The notes: generated by a model from the letters alone, not told the origin. A DNA stretch of 64,000 bases from Sphingomonadales bacterium (GCA_019455285.1 JACFMS010000002.1:62001-126000), one strand, 5' to 3'. Positions 1 through 9,588 are shown, counted from the first letter of the stretch. Translations and numbers: made by a program.

Positions 1-937
1 GTATCGTTAAAGACATATGTAATTTATTAGCTATTTTTTCCGCATATCCGCTTTCGTCGAACTTATCTCTAGATCTATATGTAAACGCTGGAATATCGAT
101 ATCGGCGCCCGCATACTTCCTAGCATATGCAGCTATAATAGTACTGTCCGTGCCCTCGGAAAGAAGAATGCCAAAGGGCACATCGGCCCGCAGCCTTACC
201 CTGATAGCATCCTGGAGTAATTCTGAAAATTTGCTGAAAGAAGAGGCATCAGTCTGCCAAATTTCACCTGACCAATAATCCCAATACCTAAAACTAGCAC
301 AATGCCCTGCAGCATCTATTTCGCAATAGTGCACCTTGGGAAATTCCTCAATTCCCTTAAAGAAAGTGCGCCCACCACCCTCATAAGTTCCCTCTTGGAG
401 AAACTTCTGGATCAATTCATAATCGATTTCTTTATCTGAGAGCGGGGCTAATTGCTGAAATTCACTAGAAAAAAATACGCTGTTACCTTTTTGCATTACG
501 AAAATCGGCTTCTGACCAAATCGGTCACGCGAAACCGTCAGCGTTCTATTCTTTCTGTTGTATATAACAATAGCCCACATTCCATTAAATTTAGTAAAAC
601 AATCATTCCCCCACCCATGGAAGGATTTGATGACAACCTCGGTATCAGAATTAGTTTCAAATGTATAATTGAGAGCACGAAGTTCTTCGCGAAGCTCAAT
701 GTAATTAAATACCTCGCCATTAAATATAATGACCAGATCTTCATAAAATAAAGGTTGATTGCTTTGCGTCTCCAATCCAAGAATTGAAAGGCGCGTGTGT
801 CCCAGAAAACAAAAGCCATCATTAAAATAACCGATATTATCAGGCCCTCGGTGTGATGCGACTTTGGTCGCATCTATCAATTCTTGTTCAGCAAGAATAC
901 AATTTTCTATGTTGAAGGCTGCGAATATTCCGCACAT
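1..937 (-). CDS. asnB: Asparagine synthase-like glutamine amidotransferase, C-terminus outside the window
   Basis: The gene starts at the ATG at 935-937 and runs off the left edge after 312 codons. The protein begins MCGIF, so Cys2 is the expected nucleophile of a class II glutamine amidotransferase domain. A VIIFNGE stretch follows, then the synthetase domain with a PP-loop at about residues 260-265. That loop reads SEGTDS where the family usually has SGGxDS. Such enzymes in polysaccharide loci transfer glutamine-derived ammonia to carboxyl groups, for example to amidate uronic acids. That role here is inferred from the neighbouring wzx, wzy and sugar genes. The substrate cannot be told from sequence. 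Base composition is AT-rich like the rest of 1-11 kb. Confidence 0.9.
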   Translation of the reverse strand, partial: MCGIFAAFNIENCILAEQELIDATKVASHRGPDNIGYFNDGFCFLGHTRLSILGLETQSNQPLFYEDLVIIFNGEVFNYIELREELRALNYTFETNSDTEVVIKSFHGWGNDCFTKFNGMWAIVIYNRKNRTLTVSRDRFGQKPIFVMQKGNSVFFSSEFQQLAPLSDKEIDYELIQKFLQEGTYEGGGRTFFKGIEEFPKVHYCEIDAAGHCASFRYWDYWSGEIWQTDASSFSKFSELLQDAIRVRLRADVPFGILLSEGTDSTIIAAYARKYAGADIDIPAFTYRSRDKFDESGYAEKIANKLHMSLTI

Positions 938-1234
938 TGTAACGAGCTCTCATTCTAACAGTTAAGGCGGGATTGATAATACCTATGCCCCACAAAAGTA
1001 AAGACATAAAGAAGACCTCTATACCTTAGTTAGGTAATATATTCTATAAAAAAATAGCTAAAATTACAGGATATTTTTGCAGTTAGATTATGTTCATCAC
1101 AAGCGATCTATCCTTCGCAAAGGAGCGGCGCGGCCAAAAAAATGAGGCTGCAGAACAGAAGCCAAGATTGAGTTGAGTGAAAAGACCTCTCGTACCCTAA
1201 GAGCAACAACTGTCATATAATGATACCTGTTTAC
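938..1234. other. AT-rich intergenic region upstream of the asparagine synthase gene
   Basis: This stretch of nearly 300 bp lies between two minus-strand genes. It is AT-rich, with runs such as the poly-A near 1048. It probably carries the promoter of the asparagine synthase gene and the 3' end of the upstream transcript. I see no convincing open reading frame, clear hairpin terminator or recognisable operator in it. Confidence 0.4.
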
Positions 1235-2425
1235 TCAGCCAAAAAGAGGCAGCAAGTAACCATCGATCTCCGTTTTAATTTTGGAAAATGAGTATTCTTC
1301 GCGCATTCTAATAAGGTTTGATACAAATATCTCTCTAGTTTCTTCTGCCTCGTATTGTAAAAAATAGTTAGGCCAGTCATGATCTTTCTGAAAGTCGTAC
1401 ATATAACCCAAATCACCATACTGTTGAGTGAACTCAATGATGGGATGTATTTTGTTTGATATAAATGGAACCAGATTCGTTATGCAATCACATAAGTTAC
1501 CGCTCAACTTCCCTTCAAATGCCAGGTCATGCGGTAGGAAAATGTATGACGATTCTTGTACTGTTTGCAGATAAGTTTCATATTCCATAAATTTATCTAT
1601 AATCTGTACATTACTTCTACTGCGCAGATCATCAATCAATCCTTTTTCTAGATTTTTTCCAGAATTATATATTTTATAAAAAAACTTCTTTTGAGTATCT
1701 GCTCTAATTAACTTGACAAAGTCATCGATAGGTTTTCCTAATTTCAGGGGGCCATAAAATGAGATGATCCGTTTATTAAAGGATGTTTTTGGTTTCGTAT
1801 AATGCGCGATCATTAAATGATATTTTATTTTAACTATTGAATTGATATTTCGTGGTTTAATGTACTTGTATATCAACTCTCTTTCAAATTCACTATGACA
1901 GAACACAAAATGGCACCTTTTAAAAATTAAGCGAAGTAAGAGTCTCAGCGCCACCCCTCCCCTTATCAATCTATCTTGTGAGATATTATTAGTCAGAACA
2001 AGAATGTATTTATTATTACGAAACATATTTATCATCAGGAAAATAAGTAAAGATACTTCTTCAAATCCCTGCACGAGCACAAGGCTATTTCTTGGCCTCG
2101 GGGCAGTAAATACTCTCTCAATCAGTGACAGCCTATTGAGTGAAAGAAATTGTTTGAGATAGTCTGGAAACATCTTAATGCTAGAAGCAAGATCAGGGCA
2201 ATCACGCAAGATCTTATGACGTGAAAACTCTGAAGTTACAAGGGTTGCTCTTATTTTGTTACTCTTAAAATACTGCAACCAGAATACTTCGTCTAATAAC
2301 AGATGCATACTCTTATCATCATCCGTCAATAAGCCAAAGACAACGATTTGGCTACGATGACGCTTCGCTGCAGTAATATCCATATCTTCACAAGCCGTCC
2401 CTGTTTTAACTGGAAAATTATTCAT
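1235..2425 (-). CDS. Putative GT-B type glycosyltransferase
   Basis: The protein has 396 residues with an alternating hydrophobic strand and helix pattern and no signal peptide, consistent with a cytoplasmic GT-B glycosyltransferase. The C-terminal half has the features of a GT4-like domain: IISFYGPLKLGKPIDDF is a typical inter-domain strand and loop, and a segment of the form SYIFLPHDLAFEGKLSGNLCDC falls where the nucleotide-sugar binding E-x7-E-like region would sit. The match is distant, so donor and acceptor are unknown. It lies between the GNAT gene and the asparagine synthase gene in one AT-rich minus-strand run, so it most likely adds a sugar to the repeat unit. An alternative start exists at Met15. 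Confidence 0.6.
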   Translation of the reverse strand: MNNFPVKTGTACEDMDITAAKRHRSQIVVFGLLTDDDKSMHLLLDEVFWLQYFKSNKIRATLVTSEFSRHKILRDCPDLASSIKMFPDYLKQFLSLNRLSLIERVFTAPRPRNSLVLVQGFEEVSLLIFLMINMFRNNKYILVLTNNISQDRLIRGGVALRLLLRLIFKRCHFVFCHSEFERELIYKYIKPRNINSIVKIKYHLMIAHYTKPKTSFNKRIISFYGPLKLGKPIDDFVKLIRADTQKKFFYKIYNSGKNLEKGLIDDLRSRSNVQIIDKFMEYETYLQTVQESSYIFLPHDLAFEGKLSGNLCDCITNLVPFISNKIHPIIEFTQQYGDLGYMYDFQKDHDWPNYFLQYEAEETREIFVSNLIRMREEYSFSKIKTEIDGYLLPLFG

Positions 2426-2481
2426 TTATAGAACCACCGTTCATATTTTAACAATCAAATGCAACGGCCGCCCGCTTTCAA

Positions 2482-2925
2482 TCAAGAAAGAGATGCCTTC
2501 ATTAGATATGATTTATCGTTATCATCTGGTGCGATGATAAATTTATTGGACTTATAAAGTGTTATTGCATTTATATTATCGCGGTCAACGCGCAGACTAA
2601 GTTCCGATACTCCACGAAGTTTGGCGATTTCAATCAGCTTCTTTATTAAGACGGTACCCAAGCCTTTTCCCCGATATGCTTCTGCGATGCAAATTCCCAG
2701 CCAAATATTTTTTCCGTCTTTATCTAAATGACCATACCCTATCGGCTCTTCATTCAAGAAAAGCAGAATTGTGGCGACATGGTTTCTGATGATATCAAGG
2801 TTCCGCGTAGAAAAATACCTAAACGATTGAAGTGATGAGCCAGCCAGATTTAAAAATTTACCGAGCATCGCTATATCGTCAGGTATATTCTCTATTTCTC
2901 GAATACTTATTTTACTTATTTCCAA
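2482..2925 (-). CDS. GNAT family N-acetyltransferase, probably sugar-modifying
   Basis: This 147-residue protein is a single GNAT domain. Acetyl-CoA binding motif A is visible as RGKGLG at residues 85-90, preceded by the WLGICI strand. The start codon is TTG at 2923-2925, supported by a GGAG Shine-Dalgarno sequence 7 bases upstream. It lies 16 bp downstream of the DegT aminotransferase gene. Adjacent aminotransferase and GNAT genes in O-antigen loci usually make an amino group on a nucleotide sugar and then acylate it, which is the inferred role here. It could alternatively supply the missing PseH step for pseudaminic acid. I think that less likely because it sits in another operon about 9 kb away. 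Confidence 0.8.
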   Translation of the reverse strand: MEISKISIREIENIPDDIAMLGKFLNLAGSSLQSFRYFSTRNLDIIRNHVATILLFLNEEPIGYGHLDKDGKNIWLGICIAEAYRGKGLGTVLIKKLIEIAKLRGVSELSLRVDRDNINAITLYKSNKFIIAPDDNDKSYLMKASLS

Positions 2926-2941
2926 TGAAGTTCTCCGTACG

Positions 2942-4057
2942 CTAGCTAATCGCCGTAACTAACTTTTCGCAAATATAGTCTATTTGCGCATTTTGCAGAG
3001 ACGCATGAGATGGCAATACAATAACATGCGAAGCAATCTTATTGGCAACATCTAAAGTGGAGGTGCAATATTTCTTATATAAAGGCATTTGTTCAGGCGT
3101 ATAAAATCCAGGTCGACATTCTATGCCTGATCCTAATAAATGTTCCAATAATCCATCGCGCGTTATATTTAGCCCAGAGAAGTTTATTTTTATGGCAATC
3201 GCCCAAATAACTGGATCACAGTTCTTAGAATATCCCTGAAAGGTGATATTCTTTACGTCCGACAAGTTTTTTACATAATGTCGATAGACCCTTTGCTTTT
3301 CGTGAATTATTTTCTCATGCATCTCAAGCTGAGCTAAGCCTATGGCTGCAAGTACATTCGATAAGCGAAAATTATTGCCATATTGCTCATGCCAATAATG
3401 CACCTGTTCTCTACCTAAGCCATGGCTGCGTATTAATCGCATTTTATTGAATAGATGAAGGTCACTACATCCAACAACGCCCCCCTCACCACTTGAAATT
3501 GTTTTAGTGGCATGCAAACTGAATGTAGAAACATCGCCGAAAGTGCCACAATACTGACCACGATACTTTGTGAAAATAGATTCCGCACAATCTTCAATCA
3601 ATATGAGATTATGATTACGTGCAAAGCTGGTAAAAGCGTCTATGTTTTCTGCAACGCCATAGTTATGTATAGCCACAATAGCCTTTGTTTTGCTTGAAAC
3701 AAGGCCAGGCAATATTGTCGGATCTAAACACCAATTTTCTTTAGATACGTCAGCGAATACAGGGAGTGCATTCATTTGCAACAGCACGTTGGCCGCCGCC
3801 ATAAAGCCAAATCCCGGAACAATTACCTCATCTCCGGGTTTGATTCCCAAACCAAGGAAAGCCAATTGCAGCGCTGAAGTACCATTTGATACTGTAAGGA
3901 CATGAGGAAGATGCAAATTATTCTCGAATGCCTCCTCTAGTCGCTTGTTATAAACTCCCCCTGAGACCCAGGTAGAATCTAATGCATCTAGAACATATGA
4001 CCGTTCATGTCCCCACTGCGAAAATTCGGACCATGGAATGCGTTGGCTACTTTTCAT
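2942..4057 (-). CDS. DegT/DnrJ/EryC1/StrS family PLP-dependent sugar aminotransferase
   Basis: The protein has 371 residues, the usual length for the family. The PLP lysine is Lys185 in the motif SLHATKTISSGEGG. The SNGTSAL phosphate-binding segment at about 58-63 and the EDCAES segment with Asp156 are also present. The N-terminus (DSTWVSGG) resembles GDP-perosamine synthase and VioA-type 4-aminotransferases. A C4 amination of a 4-keto-6-deoxy sugar is therefore the best guess. With Gmd encoded in the same run, GDP-4-keto-6-deoxymannose is the likely substrate and a GDP-perosamine-like sugar the product; this is inference. An AAGGG Shine-Dalgarno sequence precedes the ATG. The next gene encodes the partner acetyltransferase. 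Confidence 0.85.
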   Translation of the reverse strand: MKSSQRIPWSEFSQWGHERSYVLDALDSTWVSGGVYNKRLEEAFENNLHLPHVLTVSNGTSALQLAFLGLGIKPGDEVIVPGFGFMAAANVLLQMNALPVFADVSKENWCLDPTILPGLVSSKTKAIVAIHNYGVAENIDAFTSFARNHNLILIEDCAESIFTKYRGQYCGTFGDVSTFSLHATKTISSGEGGVVGCSDLHLFNKMRLIRSHGLGREQVHYWHEQYGNNFRLSNVLAAIGLAQLEMHEKIIHEKQRVYRHYVKNLSDVKNITFQGYSKNCDPVIWAIAIKINFSGLNITRDGLLEHLLGSGIECRPGFYTPEQMPLYKKYCTSTLDVANKIASHVIVLPSHASLQNAQIDYICEKLVTAIS

Positions 4058-4125
4058 TATAGATTACCCTTTTTTCCTATTATTCTACTGCGTTTTGATT
4101 TTACCAATTTAGTTTATATTCTGGT

Positions 4126-5349
4126 CTAAGTTGGCGAAGCTGAACGGAAAACCGCACGATATATAAAAGATAGGCGAATGATGGATACAATAGTTTGAAG
4201 CGCCTGCACAGATAGTATTACCATTACAATTTCAGAGAGCTGTACCGTCGAAGGGAGCATTTTAAGAATGCTCAGAACAGCTAGGCCAAAAAAAACTGAT
4301 ATAAATAGATATTCATTTCTCGCGCCAAAGCCTATCCATAATATCGCCAAGAGAGCATTTACATTAATCAATATAAAAAATAATGAAAACTGTGGCATGA
4401 GTTCCTTTAAAGGCCCATACTCTTGTATAAAGAGCAAGCTTACTATTCCTCCTCCATATAAATAGGTAAATATAGCCAAAACTATTACTGGCAACGTGGT
4501 TAAAAAAAGATAAGAATATATTTGCCTCCATAAAACAGGCAACTCTCTGTCAACCAACGCGCTAAACAAAGGTAAACGCCATACTCTATCCACTTGAGCT
4601 TGAAATATCGAAATGAGAGCCGTGAGTTGCATGCCGGCAGAAAAGATGCCAAGCGGCTGTAAACCCAACTTGTCTTCAAGTATGATCCGACTTATGCCGC
4701 CATAGGCGAAGCTAGATAGAGTAATCAAAACTAATGGTAGGTTGTGATAAAGTATTACAGTTAGATTCTTTATTTTTGGAACAGAATAGTTTTTCAGATT
4801 ATCAGAATATAAATTATATTGAACCCCAAGACTAATGAAAGTTACGGTGAAATAAATAATAAACACATGAATTAACTGTAAGTAATTTATAAATATTAAC
4901 GTAAAGACGAGTGCTACATAGAGTAATCGCTCTATCATATAGATAAAAGAATATTTAGTGTTTTGCCTCTTTATCTCGCTAAAGAAAGATAGATTAATGG
5001 CGCTGATACTAAGCGCCAGTATACCAAGTAAAATCGTAAATTCCACTGATGGCCACAATAATAATATAATGATGACTAAAACAAAAATGACGCATCTAAA
5101 TGTGATGATTTTATTATAAATACGTTGATGATCTGCGCCACCTGCGGCCATCGTTGGAGCTGAAATATCAGTGGCGTATATTACCAAAACCTGAATTATG
5201 GTTGCCACTATAAGAATATATGAATACAGGCCAAAAGATGTTGCGCCTAAGTAGTTAGCAAGATTAATTGTCAAAATATATGATGCCGCTGATCCTATGA
5301 CGCTATTATTAACGAGAATAGATAACTGTTTTATGTAATTTTTATACAT
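4126..5349 (-). CDS. wzx: Wzx-type polysaccharide flippase
   Basis: The protein has 407 residues and about 12 hydrophobic segments, starting with SVIGSAASYILTINLANYLG. That opening is typical of the MATE-related oligosaccharide flippase superfamily (RfbX/Wzx), which moves undecaprenyl-diphosphate-linked repeat units to the periplasm. There are no soluble domains. It lies directly downstream of the wzy-like polymerase gene (50 bp gap) and upstream of the aminotransferase gene. That grouping is the usual sign of a Wzx/Wzy-dependent O-antigen or capsule. Sequence identity within the family is always low, so the sugar specificity cannot be read. Confidence 0.85.
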   Translation of the reverse strand: MYKNYIKQLSILVNNSVIGSAASYILTINLANYLGATSFGLYSYILIVATIIQVLVIYATDISAPTMAAGGADHQRIYNKIITFRCVIFVLVIIILLLWPSVEFTILLGILALSISAINLSFFSEIKRQNTKYSFIYMIERLLYVALVFTLIFINYLQLIHVFIIYFTVTFISLGVQYNLYSDNLKNYSVPKIKNLTVILYHNLPLVLITLSSFAYGGISRIILEDKLGLQPLGIFSAGMQLTALISIFQAQVDRVWRLPLFSALVDRELPVLWRQIYSYLFLTTLPVIVLAIFTYLYGGGIVSLLFIQEYGPLKELMPQFSLFFILINVNALLAILWIGFGARNEYLFISVFFGLAVLSILKMLPSTVQLSEIVMVILSVQALQTIVSIIRLSFIYRAVFRSASPT

Positions 5350-5399
5350 AATGTATGCCCACTTCTAAATATTATGGAGGGTGGGAATCTTATGCATGT

Positions 5400-6752
5400 T
5401 TATATCGCCTGCCGCACATGACCTGATGGGAGAGATAATGCTGATTTGAATGGATCTTGAGTACTAAGCACCGCCAAAGCGATCAATGCAATTGCTATAA
5501 GCCCTAACGTACTGAAGCTGGCGCAGGTAAGAAGAACGAATTCTGTCATTGACAAAATCGCTATACTTTCTTTTTTTGAAAACATCCTATTAATCACGAA
5601 GAAGTAGGTCAATACAATTGAAAGAAACCCAAATCGTAATCCAATATCTATCCAAAAATCATGCAGATTATAAAATATCCCCTCATTAAGTTCCTCATCA
5701 CTAAAAGCCGTGCTGTACGGGGATACAAATGAAAAATCGTTATTGCGATCTATCAAGCCAGAACCAAATCCATCTCCGATTAGTATACTAAGAAAATTTC
5801 TATCAAAGAAAAGTTGGTGCTCCGTGTATCGAACCGGGTCAATCAAATACAAATAATCCATCACACTGTTTGTCTCAAAAAGTTGGTAAAAAATGCCCGC
5901 GACCTTATAGCTTTCTAATTCTAGGCTGGAATAAGACAGGCTAATTGTAGCAATAAACACCAAAAATAGAATGCTGATGATATTGTAGCCTTTAATAATC
6001 CGCCCTCTAAGCAACGCAATCACACAAGCGAAAATATAGGCCAGAAATATCATACGCGTTCCATATGCCAATAAAACGACCGCTGTCATTAGCCCAATAG
6101 CAACGGCCAACCTTATGCGACCGCTGAACATATAATAAAAGGTTGGCAAGACAATTAGTGATTTTAGCGAGTTATAACTAAGGTAACCATCTCTATCCAG
6201 GCTATAAAAAAACATTATGTTAACTAGTTCCGCCGCTATATAGATAGTGAGAAGTTGCGCAATGAACCCGGTATCTATTGCATAGGTAAATGAAGTAGAA
6301 CTTCGGCACAGAACGAGGAAAGCCAATATCGTAAGTAAAAAATCCCTAAAGGCAGTCTTGTAATCAATGGGATTATCATTGAGAAGCGTTATTGCAATAA
6401 GGACCAAAAAGAAAAGTGAGAAAATAAATACCCTTCGTATATCAAATCGAGCGCCCTCCAACATGCTCAATATTGCCGTAACATATATCACGAAACGCAC
6501 AATATTATTGGTTTCCGTATAGATTTTTCCACCATTATCAACGCACAGAAAAAGCGCAATTATAATAAGTGTGTTGCTAAGTTTCTTATTATAATCATGA
6601 AAATAAACTGCAAATGTAAAGGGCAAAAGAGCTACATAGGCGTAAATATTACTAAGAACGAACCGTTGCGCACCAAGAAATACACAAAGCACCATCAACG
6701 CTGGAACTGTTGCGTGCATATTAGCTGCAAAAGCTGATTTTCTATCTATCAT
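5400..6752 (-). CDS. wzy: Wzy-like O-antigen polymerase
   Basis: The protein has 450 residues with roughly ten to twelve membrane segments. A large polar periplasmic loop lies between about residues 265 and 350 and contains SVMDYLYLIDPVRYTEHQ. This topology is that of O-antigen polymerase/ligase (Wzy/WaaL) proteins. The Wzx gene next door and the Wzz gene nearby favour the polymerase role over ligase. The reaction would be block-wise addition of undecaprenyl-linked repeat units in the periplasm. No sequence motif in the family is diagnostic, so the call rests on topology and context. Confidence 0.75.
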   Translation of the reverse strand: MIDRKSAFAANMHATVPALMVLCVFLGAQRFVLSNIYAYVALLPFTFAVYFHDYNKKLSNTLIIIALFLCVDNGGKIYTETNNIVRFVIYVTAILSMLEGARFDIRRVFIFSLFFLVLIAITLLNDNPIDYKTAFRDFLLTILAFLVLCRSSTSFTYAIDTGFIAQLLTIYIAAELVNIMFFYSLDRDGYLSYNSLKSLIVLPTFYYMFSGRIRLAVAIGLMTAVVLLAYGTRMIFLAYIFACVIALLRGRIIKGYNIISILFLVFIATISLSYSSLELESYKVAGIFYQLFETNSVMDYLYLIDPVRYTEHQLFFDRNFLSILIGDGFGSGLIDRNNDFSFVSPYSTAFSDEELNEGIFYNLHDFWIDIGLRFGFLSIVLTYFFVINRMFSKKESIAILSMTEFVLLTCASFSTLGLIAIALIALAVLSTQDPFKSALSLPSGHVRQAI

Positions 6753-6815
6753 TGGCTGGCGTATAGTGGATTATTAAACCGTTATGTTTGGTCCATAAGA
6801 TTAGTGATCCTCGAT

Positions 6816-6962
6816 TCAATTAAGAAGGCCTCCCATCTTCGGATAAGACAACCCAGCAAGAATAATAGGCATCCCGCCAGATCTGCTTAGATTAAGCATT
6901 GCACCAGCTAAAATCCGGTATGAACCGAGATAAAATGAACTCGAACTTCTAAGCATAATCAT
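6816..6962 (-). CDS. Possible 48-residue ORF or gene remnant
   Basis: A 48-codon ATG frame lies in the 264-bp gap between the C-methyltransferase and wzy genes. Its product has a hydrophobic centre (GGMPIILAGLSY) and no motif I recognise. It is co-directional with its neighbours, and only a weak AGG precedes the ATG. It may be a small membrane peptide, a decayed gene fragment or chance. Nothing else is visible in the gap. Confidence 0.2.
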   Translation of the reverse strand: MIMLRSSSSFYLGSYRILAGAMLNLSRSGGMPIILAGLSYPKMGGLLN

Positions 6963-7016
6963 ATTAATGGCCTGCTGCTCTATTTATCATTAACTGGTCA
7001 GCCCAACATGCAACGA

Positions 7017-8258
7017 TTACTTTGTCGTTACGATCTCAAAGTAAGGTAGCGGAAACACAAGGGTTCTGCCTTTCAACCTCGGGGCAAACTCGAAGAATTT
7101 TCTAAAGTGCCAAGGTAGAATAAGCAGGTAATCAGGATTTGTCTTTAATACTTGATCTTCCGACACGATTGGAATCAATGACCCAGGTGTAAAAGACCCG
7201 AACTTATCCTCGTTGACTTCACCAACGCACTCTATTAAATCTTGCCCAATGCCATAATACTGCAATAGAACGTTGCCTTTTGTCGAGGCACCCAAACCAC
7301 AAACCCGTTTTCCGCTGGCCTTCGCCTCCGTTAAAAAATTCAGAAGCGATGCGCGTTCCCTATCGATCCTATGCCTAAAAGTATCAACCGCTACAGTTGA
7401 ATTGAGACCCAGGGCATTCTCAGTTGCCAGAATTTGATTAATTTTGTCGTGGTCGACCTCATGACTTGAATCTACCTTTGCAGCGGTAACTGAGAAACTC
7501 CCTCCGTTCACATCGTTAAATTCTACATCCACGATTTTTAGTTTCGCTTTGTGTAAAATATAAAGAATTTGCCTCAATGCGTAAAACTCTAAGTGTTCGT
7601 GACAAATAGTATCAAAGGAGTTCGCCTGCAGCATAGCTGGTAGATAACTTTGTTCAAAAATCCACATTCCCTCGTCGTGTAGAGTTGATTCTATAATCTG
7701 TGCAAATCCCACGGGATCCTCAAGATCATAAAACATAGAGAATGATGTAATAATCTTAGCTTTCTTCCCATCCAGAAAGTCGTGAATTAAGGTTGATGAA
7801 AAGAAATCTGAGATCAGTTTGATTTCTGGTGGGTAGTATTCTGAAAATTTAATACCTGTTGGGTCTACTCCAACTAGCTGATATTTTCCCGTTGGATATG
7901 CTCTTAAAGTGGTTGCATCGTTACTACCTATGTCAATTACAAGATCGCCATCTCTGAGAATATCAAGCGCGATTATATTGTGAACTTTATCCTGTAAATG
8001 ACGAACCATACTGGGATTCAACCCGGATCGATAGCCATAGTTCATGCCATACATTTCTGATAGATCATAACTTTGCTTCAACTGCACCAAACCACATCCA
8101 TCATGGGCCGAACAGCGCACAAGATCTAAAGGGCCACTCGTTATATGATCTTCAATTCTTTTAGGGAAAACACCGGTTAGCGCCTGCTCACCTAGGCTCA
8201 TGATCGGAGAAAGTTCATCACTCCCACAAACGCGGCATTTAGAGATATTTTTAATCAT
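7017..8258 (-). CDS. Zinc-binding class I SAM C-methyltransferase (TylC3/NovU/TcaB9 type)
   Basis: The protein has about 413 residues in the three-part layout of nucleotide-sugar C-methyltransferases. An N-terminal zinc site (CRVC near residues 8-11, CSAHDGC further on) comes first. A Rossmann SAM-binding core follows with VIDIGSNDATTL at about residue 105, and then the family signature ICHEHLEFY. The C-terminal domain is present. Known members methylate C3 of 4-keto-6-deoxy sugar nucleotides to give branched sugars. An upstream in-frame ATG at 8276 exists. I prefer the ATG at 8256-8258 because a GGAGG sequence lies about 10 bases before it. The gmd gene immediately upstream could supply a GDP-4-keto substrate. 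Confidence 0.85.
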   Translation of the reverse strand: MIKNISKCRVCGSDELSPIMSLGEQALTGVFPKRIEDHITSGPLDLVRCSAHDGCGLVQLKQSYDLSEMYGMNYGYRSGLNPSMVRHLQDKVHNIIALDILRDGDLVIDIGSNDATTLRAYPTGKYQLVGVDPTGIKFSEYYPPEIKLISDFFSSTLIHDFLDGKKAKIITSFSMFYDLEDPVGFAQIIESTLHDEGMWIFEQSYLPAMLQANSFDTICHEHLEFYALRQILYILHKAKLKIVDVEFNDVNGGSFSVTAAKVDSSHEVDHDKINQILATENALGLNSTVAVDTFRHRIDRERASLLNFLTEAKASGKRVCGLGASTKGNVLLQYYGIGQDLIECVGEVNEDKFGSFTPGSLIPIVSEDQVLKTNPDYLLILPWHFRKFFEFAPRLKGRTLVFPLPYFEIVTTK

Positions 8259-8302
8259 AGGCTTAGGACCCTCCATATTAAATTTATGCTACAGATGCTA
8301 TT

Positions 8303-9385
8303 TTACTCATGATAATTCTGGGTCTTATAGCCATGATCCTTAATCAGTCTGTCTCTCTTCGCGTCTTTAAGATCCTCTCGCACCATCTCAGCGACTAGAT
8401 CGTCAAATGTTGTCATCGGTTTCCATCCCAGTTTTTCTCTTGCCTTTGATGCGTCTCCAAGAAGAGTATCAACTTCGGTGGGGCGGAAATAACGTGGATC
8501 CACAGCAACGATACACTTTCCCTGCGCATCGTAACCTTTTTCATCTATCCCTCTCCCTTTCCAGGTGATTGACATATCCAGTTCCTTGGCAGCAGCATTA
8601 ACGAAGTCACGCACGCTATACTGCACACCTGTAGCTATAACATAATCATCTGGTCTATCCTGCTGCAACATCAACCACTGCATTTCAACAAAGTCCTTGG
8701 CATGCCCCCAGTCTCGCTTTGAATCGAGATTGCCAAGGTACAGACAGTCTTGCAGACCTAATTTTATCTTTGCCAAGGCACGAGTAATTTTGCGCGTAAC
8801 AAAAGTTTCCCCACGAATGGGGCTTTCGTGGTTAAATAATATACCATTGCAAGCATATAGCCCATAAGCTTCCCTGTAATTTACTGTAATCCAGTACGCA
8901 TACAATTTTGCTACCGCATAAGGACTACGCGGATAGAATGGCGTCGTTTCTTTCTGGGGTATTTCTTGCACTTTTCCGAACAACTCAGATGTGCTTGCCT
9001 GGTAAAATCTGGTCTTCTTTTGCAAATTTAAAAAACGGATCGCCTCTAGTACTCTAAGGGTGCCAAGCGCATCAGAATTCGCTGTATACTCAGGCTCTTC
9101 AAAACTAACCGCCACATGCGATTGCGCCGCTAGATTATATATTTCATCTGGCTGGACAACTTGAATTATTCGCACTACTGAAGAGGTGTCTGTCATATCG
9201 CCATAATGAAGAAATAACCGAACATTACCTTCGTGTATATCACGGTATAAATGATCGATGCGGTCAGTATTAAAAAGGGATATTCTGCGGCGCAGGCCAT
9301 GGACCTCATATCCTTTCTCGAGCAAAAATTCAGCAAGGTACGCCCCATCTTGACCAGTAATGCCTGTAATCAACGCCTTCTTCAT
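8303..9385 (-). CDS. gmd: GDP-mannose 4,6-dehydratase
   Basis: The enzyme converts GDP-D-mannose to GDP-4-keto-6-deoxy-D-mannose, the precursor of GDP-fucose, rhamnose and perosamine. The product starting at the ATG at 9383-9385 has 360 residues. It carries the NADP-binding motif GITGQDG (7-13), the STSELFG segment and the catalytic YxxxK at Tyr156 and Lys160, within one residue of the positions in E. coli Gmd. A longer frame from 9439 adds 18 residues ahead of the conserved MKKALITG start and is unlikely. It heads the minus-strand sugar gene run. No gmer/fcl gene follows, so the 4-keto sugar probably goes to the aminotransferase. Confidence 0.95.
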   Translation of the reverse strand: MKKALITGITGQDGAYLAEFLLEKGYEVHGLRRRISLFNTDRIDHLYRDIHEGNVRLFLHYGDMTDTSSVVRIIQVVQPDEIYNLAAQSHVAVSFEEPEYTANSDALGTLRVLEAIRFLNLQKKTRFYQASTSELFGKVQEIPQKETTPFYPRSPYAVAKLYAYWITVNYREAYGLYACNGILFNHESPIRGETFVTRKITRALAKIKLGLQDCLYLGNLDSKRDWGHAKDFVEMQWLMLQQDRPDDYVIATGVQYSVRDFVNAAAKELDMSITWKGRGIDEKGYDAQGKCIVAVDPRYFRPTEVDTLLGDASKAREKLGWKPMTTFDDLVAEMVREDLKDAKRDRLIKDHGYKTQNYHE

Positions 9386-9439
9386 TTTGGTTCTTACCCC
9401 ACAATCTATTTGCAATTTGCAACTCCTGTAAACAGCCAT

Positions 9440-9588
9440 TACATCTTACAATGCCACTCTGACCAAAGAGCCGCCGAAACTAATTTCCCTGCACTGGGCT
9501 TTCTTATGTAGTTGTTAATTAGAGCGCACATTGATGCCCCTCTTGAGCTAAGAGAATAGCCGCACCTTGCCGATGTAAGCTGTGATGT
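9440..9588. other. Intergenic region upstream of gmd
   Basis: About 200 bp separates the gmd start from the end of the MarR-type regulator gene. The segment close to gmd carries a short direct repeat TTGCAAATTGCAAAT on the minus strand (around 9409-9423). No promoter of good quality and no terminator stands out, so gmd may be transcribed from its own weak promoter or by read-through from the regulator gene. Confidence 0.3.

Noticed and set aside
452-873. Two AT-rich open frames (plus 452-751, minus 538-873)
   Set aside because: Both overlap the amidotransferase domain of the asparagine synthase gene, whose frame is intact from codon 1 to the window edge.
2482-2925. Assignment of the GNAT gene as pseH
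   Set aside because: It lies in the AT-rich polysaccharide locus directly after the DegT aminotransferase gene, far from the pse operon. The partner function with that aminotransferase explains it better.
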